Source: an uncultured Paracoccaceae bacterium
GTDB taxonomy: Bacteria > Pseudomonadota > Alphaproteobacteria > Rhodobacterales > Rhodobacteraceae
Assembly (NCBI GenBank): GCA_913060475.1
Contig: CAJXSD010000008.1
Coordinates: 1-64,000, forward strand
Reading direction: 5' to 3'
Length of the DNA: 64,000 nt
Notes under the pieces: model-generated
What the model saw: only the letters and a program-made list of their open reading frames with translations
The model's database searches: none
What the model was told of the DNA's origin: nothing
Program-made: the position numbers and the translations under genes
Part shown: piece after piece, positions 34,786 to 43,791 of the stretch
Position numbering within the stretch: the first letter of the stretch is position 1
Layout of the letters: each line of letters begins with the position of its first letter

Positions 34786-34815
34786 CCCTGATGCGGCCCT
34801 CCCTGATGCGGCCCC
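34786..34815. repeat. Two-copy 15-bp tandem repeat
   Basis: CCCTGATGCGGCCCT is followed directly by CCCTGATGCGGCCCC, in the gap between the broken GST gene and the msrB 3' end. It sits beside copy B of the dispersed repeat. I see no function. Confidence 0.6.
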
Positions 34816-34825
34816 GTGGGCCGCA

Positions 34826-34859
34826 GCCTGCGGCGCGGATATTTTTAGACAAAAAATGA
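34826..34859 (+). repeat. Dispersed intergenic repeat, subtype 2, copy B
   Basis: It reads GCCTGCGGCGCGGATATTTT followed by TAGACAAAAAATGA. It differs at only a few positions from the element at 36567-36599, 1.7 kb away. It abuts the msrB stop codon. Confidence 0.65.
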
Positions 34860-35327
34860 TTAGGCCGCGCGGAAAACCAAGCTGACGCCATTGATGCAGT
34901 GGCGTTTTCCAGTCGGTTGAGGCCCATCGTCAAAGATGTGACCCAAGTGCGATCCGCAGCGGCGGCAGTGGCATTCGGTGCGCACCATAAAGAATTTGCG
35001 ATCAATACGGGTGCCGATTGCGTCGTCTTGGGCCTGCCAAAAGCTGGGCCAGCCTGTGCCGCTGTCGTATTTATGATCCGAGGCATATAGGGGCAGATCG
35101 CATCCGCGGCAGTGATACATGCCTGCGTCGTAGAATTTGTCGAGGGGGGAGGTAAAGGCGCGTTCGGTGCCTTCTTGGCGCATCACCTGGTATTCGAGGG
35201 GGGTGAGCATCGCGCGCCATTCAGCGTCGGTGCGCGTGATTTCAAACCCATCCAGGGCAGCGGCGATGCCGAAGCCGGGAAGCGTAAGACAGGTTGCTGT
35301 CGTGGTTAAAAAAGTCCGTCTGTTCAT
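34860..35327 (-). CDS. msrB: Peptide-methionine (R)-S-oxide reductase, exported
   Basis: MsrB reduces R-methionine sulfoxide in proteins. The 155-residue protein starts with a twin-arginine-like or Sec signal (MNRRTFLTTTATCLTLPGFG), pointing to the periplasm. The zinc-binding CxxC pairs are in YHCRGCDLPLY and ECHCRRCGSHLGH. The catalytic Cys is in GKRHCINGVSLVF close to the C-terminus; families commonly have CxN here, and CIN fits. The domain starts at about residue 30 (ITRTDAEWRAML). It is divergent from cobS across 193 bases and shares no obvious function with its neighbours. Confidence 0.93.
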   Translation of the reverse strand: MNRRTFLTTTATCLTLPGFGIAAALDGFEITRTDAEWRAMLTPLEYQVMRQEGTERAFTSPLDKFYDAGMYHCRGCDLPLYASDHKYDSGTGWPSFWQAQDDAIGTRIDRKFFMVRTECHCRRCGSHLGHIFDDGPQPTGKRHCINGVSLVFRAA

Positions 35328-35520
35328 AATCTGACCTGTTGATGCCTGAGCTGAGTGGTCTATATCACAAATGAGCGCGAGGGTTTATGCAAATTTGTGT
35401 GATTATTCATCGCGAAACTGAAAACAAGAATGGAAAAAATATCGGTGGTGCCCTTGCCCTTTGGGTCTGAATGATGCACCAATTCCCCCGACAGCATTTA
35501 GATAAGGTTAAGGCAAAAAT

Positions 35521-36507
35521 ATGGCCCACGGCATGATTGATAACGCGATGAAACCGACTGAGACAATTTCTGTGCGCGACGTATTTGGAATTGACACGGA
35601 TATGGTTGTTCATGGGTTCGCTGAGCGCACAGATCGTGTGCCCGAGATCGATCCGACCTATAAGTTTGACCCGGATACGACTATGGCCATTTTGGCAGGG
35701 TTTTCGCATAACCGGCGCGTTATGATCCAAGGGTATCACGGGACAGGTAAGTCAACGCATATTGAACAGGTGGCTGCGCGTTTGAATTGGCCATCGGTGC
35801 GCGTGAATTTGGACAGCCACATCAGCCGGATTGATTTGATCGGTAAGGATGCGATTAAATTGAAAGACGGCAAGCAGGTGACCGAATTCCACGAAGGGAT
35901 CCTGCCTTGGGCGTTGCGCAACCCGGTTGCGATTGTGTTTGACGAATATGATGCGGGTCGCGCCGATGTTATGTTTGTGATCCAGCGTGTTTTGGAACAT
36001 GACGGGAAATTGACGTTGTTGGATCAGAACGAAATTATCACGCCACACCCCTATTTCCGGTTGTTTGCAACGGCGAATACGGTTGGTTTGGGGGACACCA
36101 CGGGTCTGTATCATGGGACGCAGCAGATCAACCAGGCCCAGATGGACCGTTGGTCATTGGTGTCGACGTTGAATTATCTGTCAATTGATGCAGAAACGGC
36201 GATCGTTTTGTCCAAGGCCCCCCATTATAACACCGAAAGTGGGCGCAAGACCGTAAAGCAGATGGTTACTGTGGCCGATTTCACGCGTACCGCATTTATG
36301 AATGGTGACCTGTCCACAGTGATGAGCCCGCGCACGGTGATCAACTGGGCACAGAATGCCGAGATTTTCCGCAGCGTGGGGTATTCGTTCCGATTGTCCT
36401 TCTTGAATAAATGTGACGAACTGGAACGTCAGACCGTGGCAGAGTTTTTCCAGCGATGCTTTGACGAGGAATTGCCAGAGAGTGCCGCGAGCGTTAGCTT
36501 GGGATAA
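35521..36507 (+). CDS. cobS: Cobaltochelatase subunit CobS
   Basis: CobS is the AAA+ ATPase of the aerobic CobNST cobaltochelatase, which inserts cobalt into hydrogenobyrinate a,c-diamide in vitamin B12 synthesis. It has 328 residues with Walker [10 protein letters not shown] (71-79) and Walker B AIVFDEYD (137-144). The sensor region is visible as [12 protein letters not shown]. The N-terminal [13 protein letters not shown] is characteristic of CobS. It forms a ring with CobT, encoded 131 bases downstream; cobN is not in the window. Confidence 0.97.
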   Translation: MAHGMIDNAMKPTETISVRDVFGIDTDMVVHGFAERTDRVPEIDPTYKFDPDTTMAILAGFSHNRRVMIQGYHGTGKSTHIEQVAARLNWPSVRVNLDSHISRIDLIGKDAIKLKDGKQVTEFHEGILPWALRNPVAIVFDEYDAGRADVMFVIQRVLEHDGKLTLLDQNEIITPHPYFRLFATANTVGLGDTTGLYHGTQQINQAQMDRWSLVSTLNYLSIDAETAIVLSKAPHYNTESGRKTVKQMVTVADFTRTAFMNGDLSTVMSPRTVINWAQNAEIFRSVGYSFRLSFLNKCDELERQTVAEFFQRCFDEELPESAASVSLG

Positions 36508-36515
36508 TTAAAACG

Positions 36516-36540
36516 GTGATGCGCCTCTGGGGCGCATCAC
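36516..36540. terminator. Strong hairpin between cobS and cobT
   Basis: GTGATGCGCC and GGCGCATCAC form a perfect 10-bp stem with a five-base loop, 8 bases after the cobS stop. A second small hairpin (GGGCC-TTT-GGCCC) follows from 36550. No T-run follows, so it may stabilise cobS mRNA or cause partial termination before cobT. Confidence 0.55.
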
Positions 36541-36566
36541 TGATATATTGGGCCTTTGGCCCGTGT

Positions 36567-36599
36567 GCCTCCGGCGGGGATATTTTGAGACAAAAAATG
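36567..36599 (+). repeat. Dispersed intergenic repeat, subtype 2, copy C
   Basis: It reads GCCTCCGGCGGGGATATTTT followed by GAGACAAAAAATG, in the cobS-cobT gap. It is nearly identical to copy B at 34826-34859. Confidence 0.65.
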
Positions 36600-36638
36600 C
36601 TGTTGGAGTGCACTTGGTTTTAGCAAGGGGCGTTTGCG

Positions 36639-38516
36639 ATGTCCAAGGGGTCAGATAACCCAGCCGATCCGTTTAAAAAGGCACTGGCCGAGGCCACCAA
36701 GGTCATCGCGCATGATGCGGATTTAAACGTGACGTATACCGTGGATCCCGCTGGAATTTCTGGCGACAATGTCCGGTTGCCGCAGATCAGCCGTCGCATG
36801 ACGCGCGATGAGGTATTGGTCGCGCGTGGGACGGCGGATGCCTTGGCGCTGTATCATCGCTATCATGATGCGGGCACGCATAATCGGTATGCACCCCCCG
36901 GTGCAATTGCGCGCGAGCTGTATGAGGCGATGGAGACGGCGCGGTGTGAGGCATTGGGCGCGCGCGATATGCCCGGAACGGCTGGGAATATCGATGCCAA
37001 GATTGGTGCAGAGGCCGAGCGATTGGATTATGGGTCCATTCGGGATAAATCCGAGGCGCCATTGTCCGTGGCGGCGGGATATATGATCCGGCATTTGGCC
37101 ACGGGACGCGATCTGCCCCATGCGGCCCAAAATGTGATGGAGCTGTGGCGCGGGTTTATCGAAGAACAGGCCGCGGACACATTGGAGAATTTGCAAAATA
37201 AGCTGTCAGATCAGGCAGAATTTGCGCGCTGTGCCCGTCAAGTGATTACGGATTTGGGATATGGGGACCAGCTGGGCGATGATCCAGATGCGCCCGAGGA
37301 TGACCCCCAAGACGATGCGCAGCAGGACCAAGAAGAAGAGCAAGAGCCAGACAGCACCGGTCAGGATGACAACGAAGAGGATCAGCCTGACGCCAGCCCC
37401 GAGCAAAGCCAAGAGCAGCAACAGGACACTGCCGAGGCCCAGGTTTCCCAAGATGACAGCGTCGACGACGAAATGTCGGATGAGATGGAAATGCCGGATG
37501 GCGATGCCCCACTTGAACCGCCTGCGCCACAACCGATTTCGGATGCGGACCCGAATTATGTCGTCTTTGACACCGCCTTTGACGAAGAAATCAGCGCCGA
37601 GGAATTGGCAGAACCGGCTGAATTGGAACGGCTGCGGGCCTATCTGGATCAGCAGCTGGAACCGTTGAAAGGCGCGGTCAGCCGTTTGGCGAATAAATTA
37701 CAGCGCCGATTGCAGGCGCAGCAAAACCGCAGCTGGTTGTTTGACCTAGAAGAGGGCATTCTGGATGCAGGCCGTTTGGCGCGTGTTGTGGCAAACCCCA
37801 CCACCCCGCTGAGTTTCAAAACCGAAAAAGACACCGAATTCCGCGATACTGTTGTGACATTATTGCTGGATAATTCGGGATCAATGCGCGGTCGCCCCAT
37901 TTCAATTGCCGCGATTTGTGCGGATGTTTTGGCCCGCACGTTGGAACGGTGCAACGTCAAGGTGGAAATCCTAGGCTTTACCACCCGCGCGTGGAAAGGT
38001 GGGCAAAGCCGTGAAAAATGGCTGCAAGAGGGTCGCCCGCAACAGCCGGGTCGTTTGAATGATTTGCGCCACATCATCTATAAATCGGCCGATGCGCCGT
38101 GGCGACGGGTGCGCCCCAATCTGGGGTTGATGATGAAAGAGGGCCTGTTAAAGGAAAACATCGATGGCGAGGCATTGGAATGGGCACATCGCCGTATGAT
38201 TGCCCGCCCCGAGCAGCGCAAAATCCTGATGGTGATTTCCGATGGTGCGCCTGTGGATGACAGCACATTATCGGTCAATCCTGCGAATTATCTGGAAAAA
38301 CATCTGCGCGATGTGATTGCCATGGTGGAACGGCGCCGTGCGGTTGAATTGCTGGCCATTGGGATCGGGCATGATGTGACACGCTATTACGATCGTGCGG
38401 TGACCATTACGGATGTGGACCAGTTGGCCGGCGCCATGACGGAACAATTGGCCGCCCTGTTTGACAGTGATCCACGCGCCCGCGCCCGCGTTATGGGCAT
38501 GAAAAAGGTAGGGTAA
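36639..38516 (+). CDS. cobT: Cobaltochelatase subunit CobT
   Basis: CobT is the partner of CobS in the cobalt-inserting chelatase. It has 625 residues. The N-terminal helical domain (1-205) is followed by a long acidic, Gln-rich linker (about 205-290, for example [15 protein letters not shown]). A C-terminal von Willebrand A domain carries the MIDAS motif DNSGS (411-415) in [13 protein letters not shown], with later [11 protein letters not shown]. The fold corresponds to the magnesium-chelatase D subunit. The downstream peptidase gene begins two bases after the stop. Confidence 0.96.
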   Translation: MSKGSDNPADPFKKALAEATKVIAHDADLNVTYTVDPAGISGDNVRLPQISRRMTRDEVLVARGTADALALYHRYHDAGTHNRYAPPGAIARELYEAMETARCEALGARDMPGTAGNIDAKIGAEAERLDYGSIRDKSEAPLSVAAGYMIRHLATGRDLPHAAQNVMELWRGFIEEQAADTLENLQNKLSDQAEFARCARQVITDLGYGDQLGDDPDAPEDDPQDDAQQDQEEEQEPDSTGQDDNEEDQPDASPEQSQEQQQDTAEAQVSQDDSVDDEMSDEMEMPDGDAPLEPPAPQPISDADPNYVVFDTAFDEEISAEELAEPAELERLRAYLDQQLEPLKGAVSRLANKLQRRLQAQQNRSWLFDLEEGILDAGRLARVVANPTTPLSFKTEKDTEFRDTVVTLLLDNSGSMRGRPISIAAICADVLARTLERCNVKVEILGFTTRAWKGGQSREKWLQEGRPQQPGRLNDLRHIIYKSADAPWRRVRPNLGLMMKEGLLKENIDGEALEWAHRRMIARPEQRKILMVISDGAPVDDSTLSVNPANYLEKHLRDVIAMVERRRAVELLAIGIGHDVTRYYDRAVTITDVDQLAGAMTEQLAALFDSDPRARARVMGMKKVG

Positions 38517-38517
38517 A

Positions 38518-40299
38518 ATGTATCAAAGCTATGAGGTGTCGTCATCGCCGGAATTAGGTCCCGCGCGATTACAAGATTTGCGTGCCAAAATCGCCCAATC
38601 TGGTTTGGATGGGTTTTTGGTGCCCCACTCGGACCAGTATCAGGGCGAATATCTGGCCCCCTGCGATGAACGTTTGGCTTGGCTGACGGGGTTTACGGGA
38701 TCGGCGGGATTTTGCGTCGTTCTGGAACAGGCGGCTGGCGTTTTTACCGACAGTCGGTATTGCGAACAGGTGCGCGCACAAATCCGCGCGCCCTTTGTCG
38801 CGGTGGACTGGCCAGCCACAACGGGACCGGATTGGATTGTCACCCATATGACCCAAGGGGTGATCGGGTTTGACCCATGGCTGCATTCGGCCGCAGAAAT
38901 CACACAGTATCGCAAGGTATTGGCGGACCACGGCATCACATTGCAGCCCTGTGATAATTTGATCGATGCCATATGGACGGATCAACCCCCTGCCCCGAAA
39001 CGGCCCGCGCGGGCCTATGGCGTTGAATGGGCCGGTCTGTCGCATCAGGATAAATGCCGCGATATTGCGAAATCGCTGCAACAGGCCAAACAGTCGGCCG
39101 CGATCATCACATTGACCGACAGTATCAGTTGGTTGCTGAATATTCGGGGCGATGATGTGGTTCACAATCCGATTGTGCAGGCCTATGCGATATTGCATGA
39201 CACGGGCATCGTGGATGTGTTTACCGAACCGTCTAAACTGGCGCAGCTGTCTGATCATTTGGGGCCAGATGTTCGGATCCATCCCCAAACCGAAACCTTG
39301 AACCATTTGGGCCGACTTGGGGGCCGTGTTTTGGTGGATAAATCCAGCGTACCGCAGGCCATTGTCGATCAACTGACCCAAGCTGGCGTTGATATTATCA
39401 TGGGCCAGGACCCGGTGATTTTGCCCAAATCCATCAAAAACCCCACCGAATTGGCGGCAGCACGCGATACACATCTGCGCGATGCGGGATATATGTGCGA
39501 ATTTCTGTCCTGGCTGGATAATCAGGACCCAGATCAGATCACCGAAATTGATGTGGCACAGCATTTGGAACATATCCGGCGACAAGACGATCATCTGGTG
39601 GATATCAGCTTTGACACGATTTCGGCCAGCGGGCCGCATGCTGCATTGCCCCATTACCGTGTCACCCATGACACGAACCAAACCTTGGTCAATAACTCGG
39701 TCATGTTGATCGACAGTGGCGGACAATACCGCGATGGCACCACGGATATCACGCGCACCGTTGCCGTAGGCACACCTGCGCCTGACATTGCCGCCGCCTT
39801 TACCCGCGTGCTGCAGGGAATGATTGCCATTTCCGGCCTGCGGTTTCCCAAATCGACGACAGGGCGCGACATTGATGCATTCGCACGTGCGGCCCTATGG
39901 GCGGCAGGGCAGGATTATGGACATGGAACGGGCCACGGTGTGGGCCACCACCTAAGTGTTCACGAAGGCCCCCAAGGCATTTCCAAACGCGCAGACACTG
40001 TATTTCAACCCGGCATGATCGTGTCAAACGAACCGGGGTTTTACAAACCCGGATCCTTTGGCATTCGAACCGAAAATTTGATTGTTGTGCGCGATTGTCA
40101 TCCGGAATTTCCGGGGTTTTATGAATTTGAAACGCTGACCTATGTGCCCATTGATCGACGTTTAATCGTGGCCGAAATGCTGTCACCGCGCGAACGCGAT
40201 TGGATCAATGGGTATCACCAAACCTGCCGCGACATTATTGGGCCTCGCTTAAATGATGAAACGCGGCTATGGTTGCAGCGCGCGACCGAACCTGTGTGA
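38518..40299 (+). CDS. Aminopeptidase P family protein (M24 metallopeptidase)
   Basis: This is a cytoplasmic X-Pro aminopeptidase of the long (about 590-residue) type with two creatinase N-domains and a C-terminal pita-bread M24 domain. It cleaves N-terminal residues before proline. The metal ligands are visible: Asp in IDSGGQYRDGTTDITRT (two Asp), His in GHGTGHGVGHHLSVHEGP, and Glu in NEPGFYKPG and ETLTYVP. It lies immediately after cobT and is likely read from the same transcript, without a biochemical reason that I know. Confidence 0.94.
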   Translation: MYQSYEVSSSPELGPARLQDLRAKIAQSGLDGFLVPHSDQYQGEYLAPCDERLAWLTGFTGSAGFCVVLEQAAGVFTDSRYCEQVRAQIRAPFVAVDWPATTGPDWIVTHMTQGVIGFDPWLHSAAEITQYRKVLADHGITLQPCDNLIDAIWTDQPPAPKRPARAYGVEWAGLSHQDKCRDIAKSLQQAKQSAAIITLTDSISWLLNIRGDDVVHNPIVQAYAILHDTGIVDVFTEPSKLAQLSDHLGPDVRIHPQTETLNHLGRLGGRVLVDKSSVPQAIVDQLTQAGVDIIMGQDPVILPKSIKNPTELAAARDTHLRDAGYMCEFLSWLDNQDPDQITEIDVAQHLEHIRRQDDHLVDISFDTISASGPHAALPHYRVTHDTNQTLVNNSVMLIDSGGQYRDGTTDITRTVAVGTPAPDIAAAFTRVLQGMIAISGLRFPKSTTGRDIDAFARAALWAAGQDYGHGTGHGVGHHLSVHEGPQGISKRADTVFQPGMIVSNEPGFYKPGSFGIRTENLIVVRDCHPEFPGFYEFETLTYVPIDRRLIVAEMLSPRERDWINGYHQTCRDIIGPRLNDETRLWLQRATEPV

Positions 40300-40345
40300 T
40301 TGCACGGGTAAGGCACGCCAATAAAAACCATAGAAAGGATTATTA

Positions 40346-40690
40346 ATGGCCAATCATATTTCAATTCGCCCCGCCCAAGGCACATGGAGCGTTCGCGCCG
40401 GCGGTGCCGTCATCGGCGAAAGCGCGCAGGCCCTAGAATTGATCGAAGGCGATTATCCGCCCGTCATTTATTTTCCGAAATCTGATCTGGCCATGGCGTT
40501 TTTGTCCCGCACAGAGGCCACCAGCCATTGCCCATTTAAGGGCCAAGCCACATTTTATTCCATCACCACCAAAAGCCAGACCATCGAAAACATGGCCTGG
40601 AGCTATGAGGCCCCCAATGACGACGCGGCCGCGATCAAAGATTACGTGGCATTTTACAACCAAGACCGCGTCGCCGTCGAACAGCTGTAA
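40346..40690 (+). CDS. DUF427 family protein
   Basis: This is a 114-residue protein of the DUF427 family. The pattern is TWSVRAGGAVIGESAQALEL near the start, then YPPVIYFPKSDLAM, CPFKGQATFYSI and MAWSYEAPNDD, ending in YVAFYNQDRVAVEQL. The fold is a small beta-barrel of unknown function; some relatives contain two copies. AAAGGAT precedes the ATG. It converges on the chloride channel gene with only three bases between the stops. Confidence 0.92.
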   Translation: MANHISIRPAQGTWSVRAGGAVIGESAQALELIEGDYPPVIYFPKSDLAMAFLSRTEATSHCPFKGQATFYSITTKSQTIENMAWSYEAPNDDAAAIKDYVAFYNQDRVAVEQL

Positions 40691-40693
40691 CGA

Positions 40694-42349
40694 TTAACTG
40701 TGTTCCTCGGCCGCTGTATCGGCCAAGGCCTTGGCATAGGCCCGCAGGGCGTCCACTTCGTACAGTAAACCGATGATTTGCGCGGGCTGGTCTTTGCCCG
40801 CAACACGCAACACGGGCAACACGGCGGAATGGGTCCGCTGGAACACGGGCATTGCCCCCTTTAGCGTGCCGAATTCACTGACAAATGTGCCCTCTTCGAC
40901 CATGGTCCAATGATCGGTGGTGGGGGTGTCGATGGGTGTCATCACATCGCGATTTGCCACCAATGCCAAGACATAGGATTGCGGCCCTGCAGCCAAATCA
41001 ATGCCGCGCCGCTGCAATTGCGTCAGGAAAAATGATCGATCCACAAAACGCGCCGACAGGGCACTGGCCAAGGATACGGCCACCAAAACGGCCAATCCGG
41101 TTTGCCAATCCCCCGTCATTTCAAACACGATCAACGTGGTCGAAATGGGCGCGCTTAGCACCGCTGCGGCGACAGCGGCCATACCTGCCAAGGCATAGAT
41201 GGCATAGCCACCAGACAAATCCGGAATGATCGATGTCGCAATATCGCCAAAGGCCAGTCCCGTCAGCGCCCCCACCATCAGCGCCGGCGAAAACACACCA
41301 CCGCCCATGCGACCGCCCATGGTAATGGCCACGGCGGCCACCTTGACCACCGCAAACACAATGGCGGCGGACCACACCAACTGACCCTTTAACGCGGCAA
41401 AGGTGGTTTCATAGCCAACCCCAATGATGACGGGAAACTGGGTCGCGATGACCCCCAAGAACAATCCCGCCACAGCAGGGCGCAAAAACCGCGGCAGATT
41501 TAGGCGGTTTTGGACCTTACTGGCCACATCATCGGCCATAAAAATCGACCGCATCAGGACGACAGCCACCATACCGCATAGCAGCCCAAGGATCATAAAG
41601 GCCGGAATTTCCGCGTAAAATGACAGCGAATTAGACAGGGGCAGATTGAATTCCTTGAAATCACCAAACACCAATTGATGCACAACGGCGCCTGCCACCG
41701 ATGCAATCACAATCGGCGCAAAGGCGTGCAGCGCAAAGTGGCGCAAAATCACCTCAAGCGCGAAAATCGCACCGGCTATGGGCGCATTAAAACTGGCGGC
41801 CACCGCTGCGGCCACCGCGCATCCCAACAAATCCCGCGCGGTCACGCCTTGCGCGCCCAACCATGTGCAGACCTTGGTCGATATCATGGCTGCGATATGA
41901 ACCACAGGCCCTTCGCGCCCGGCGGATCCGCCCGTTGACAGGGTGATAAAACTGGCGATTGCGCTGGCCCAGCCTTCCTTCATTTCGACGCGCCCATCGC
42001 GCAGGGCGGCGGCCTCAATCACGTCGGCCACCGATCGGACGCGGCCATCTTGGGTCATAAAATGAAAAATCAGCCCCACACTTACACCGCCCAAGGTGGG
42101 GATTAAGACAACCCAATACCATGCCAGCGTTTCGGCAAAACTGTGTAAGCGGCTGACATCCGACGTACCATAGGCCGTGGCCTGAACCCATTCGATGCCA
42201 ATGCGAAACACCACCGCTGCGGCGCCCGACACAATGCCCAGCATCAAGGCAACCAGCCAAAACCCAAAATGCAACGAAAATTGCACCCCACGCATTTCAA
42301 CATGGGATTTTATGCGATACAGGTATTCGTTGACCCGTGGCTGCGACAT
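40694..42349 (-). CDS. ClC family chloride channel or exchanger with CBS region
   Basis: This is an inner-membrane ClC protein of 551 residues with about 10-12 hydrophobic segments at 24-440. The filter motif is GSAGREGP (141-148), with the gating Glu at 146. The later motifs GGRMGGGVFSPALMVGALTG and the C-terminal AVLSAPISTTLIVFEMTGDW are present. A C-terminal cytoplasmic part (about 455-551) resembles CBS domains (ANRDVMTPIDTPT, THSAVLPVLR). Whether it is a channel or a proton-coupled exchanger cannot be told from what I read here. Confidence 0.93.
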   Translation of the reverse strand: MSQPRVNEYLYRIKSHVEMRGVQFSLHFGFWLVALMLGIVSGAAAVVFRIGIEWVQATAYGTSDVSRLHSFAETLAWYWVVLIPTLGGVSVGLIFHFMTQDGRVRSVADVIEAAALRDGRVEMKEGWASAIASFITLSTGGSAGREGPVVHIAAMISTKVCTWLGAQGVTARDLLGCAVAAAVAASFNAPIAGAIFALEVILRHFALHAFAPIVIASVAGAVVHQLVFGDFKEFNLPLSNSLSFYAEIPAFMILGLLCGMVAVVLMRSIFMADDVASKVQNRLNLPRFLRPAVAGLFLGVIATQFPVIIGVGYETTFAALKGQLVWSAAIVFAVVKVAAVAITMGGRMGGGVFSPALMVGALTGLAFGDIATSIIPDLSGGYAIYALAGMAAVAAAVLSAPISTTLIVFEMTGDWQTGLAVLVAVSLASALSARFVDRSFFLTQLQRRGIDLAAGPQSYVLALVANRDVMTPIDTPTTDHWTMVEEGTFVSEFGTLKGAMPVFQRTHSAVLPVLRVAGKDQPAQIIGLLYEVDALRAYAKALADTAAEEHS

Positions 42350-42423
42350 TGAACCAATCTTTTCAACCCAGAAACAAGGCTTTAAGCTAGCACCATCTTA
42401 GTCACAGCCACAGGGATCGTGCA

Positions 42424-43791
42424 ATGACCCAAGCCACAGTTTTTCAAACCCTTGAAGCGGTTTTTGGCGATCGTTTCACCACGTCCCCATCAGATCGGGA
42501 AAACCACGGTCGATCCGAAAGCTATTTTGACACAATGCCCCCGGATGCCGTGGTCTATGTGCGGGATGAACAGGACTGTATTCGTTTGGTGGAACACTGT
42601 TATACAAACGATCTGGCCATGATACCCTGGGGCGCCGGCACATCGCTTGAGGCGCAGGCCGCCGCACCGCGGGGTGGGGTTTGCGTTGATTTTTCGCAAA
42701 TGAACCGCGTTCTGGACATTGATACCGATAATATGCTGGTCACGGTTGAACCCGGAATTACGCGCAAAACCTTGGATCATGCCCTGCGCCACACGGGGCT
42801 GTTTTTCCCTGTCGATCCGGGTGCAGATGCCACATTGGGTGGCATGGCATCGACACGGGCCAGCGGCACGACAACGGTCCGATACGGCACAATGCGCGAA
42901 AATGTGCGTGCCCTGCGCGTGGTCACCGCAGCGGGCCAGGTCATCGAAACGGGAACCCGCGCGGCAAAATCGGCGGCCGGATATGACCTGACATCCCTGT
43001 TTGTTGGGGCCGAGGGGACGTTGGGGTTGATCACCCAGATTACCCTGAAACTGCACCCACGTCCCAGTGCCATCAGCGCAGGGCGCGTGGCCTTTGATCA
43101 CTTTGATGCGGCGGTGCAGACGGTCATCGAAACAATTCAAACCGGCCTGCCAGCCGCGCGGATCGAATTTGTCGATACCGCCACCGTCGAGGCCGTAAAC
43201 GCCTATGGCAATCTGAACATGCCCCACCTGCCCCATTTATTGTTCGAATTCCATGGCGACACAGACAGTGTCATAAAATATGCCCAAGATTTCCAGGCAC
43301 TATGCCATGCCAATGGCGGACAAGACTGTGCATTTTCAAACCAAACCGAGGAGCGCACCGCATTATGGGCGATGCGGCACGATGCCTATTATGCGATCCG
43401 CGCGCTGCATGCAGGGGCGCGGGCCATCGTGACAGATATCTGTGTGCCCCTGTCGAAATTGGCGCAGGCCGTTTCCGAAACCCAGCACGATATTGCACAA
43501 AGCCGCCTGCATGGGCCGATCTTGGGTCATATGGGCGACGGAAATTTCCATGCCATTTTATTGGTCGATCCCGATCATCCCACAGATATGGCAACCGCAC
43601 GCGCCCTGTCGGACCGGATGGCTGAACGGGCACTGGCACTGGGGGGAACCTGCACGGGCGAACATGGTGTGGGGTTGGGCAAACGTAAATTCATGACCGC
43701 AGAACATGGGGCAGCTTGGTCCGCCATGGGCGCGATTAAAACTGCACTTGATCCAAAGGGGCTGTTTAATCCTGGTAAACTGGTCCCCTGA
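42424..43791 (+). CDS. FAD-linked oxidase, GlcD / D-lactate dehydrogenase type
   Basis: This is a 455-residue flavoprotein of the VAO family that oxidises a 2-hydroxy acid such as D-lactate or glycolate. The PP-loop FAD site reads MIPWGAGTSLEAQAAAPRGG, followed by VEPGITRKTL, GADATLGGMASTRASGT and the segment AAGYDLTSLFVGAEGTLGLI. The C-terminal cap has GHMGDGNFH and CTGEHGVGLGK, typical of D-lactate dehydrogenase (cytochrome). The substrate is not fixed by sequence. No glcE/glcF genes are adjacent, which favours a single-subunit D-lactate dehydrogenase. Its stop abuts the recN stop with no gap. Confidence 0.92.
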   Translation: MTQATVFQTLEAVFGDRFTTSPSDRENHGRSESYFDTMPPDAVVYVRDEQDCIRLVEHCYTNDLAMIPWGAGTSLEAQAAAPRGGVCVDFSQMNRVLDIDTDNMLVTVEPGITRKTLDHALRHTGLFFPVDPGADATLGGMASTRASGTTTVRYGTMRENVRALRVVTAAGQVIETGTRAAKSAAGYDLTSLFVGAEGTLGLITQITLKLHPRPSAISAGRVAFDHFDAAVQTVIETIQTGLPAARIEFVDTATVEAVNAYGNLNMPHLPHLLFEFHGDTDSVIKYAQDFQALCHANGGQDCAFSNQTEERTALWAMRHDAYYAIRALHAGARAIVTDICVPLSKLAQAVSETQHDIAQSRLHGPILGHMGDGNFHAILLVDPDHPTDMATARALSDRMAERALALGGTCTGEHGVGLGKRKFMTAEHGAAWSAMGAIKTALDPKGLFNPGKLVP

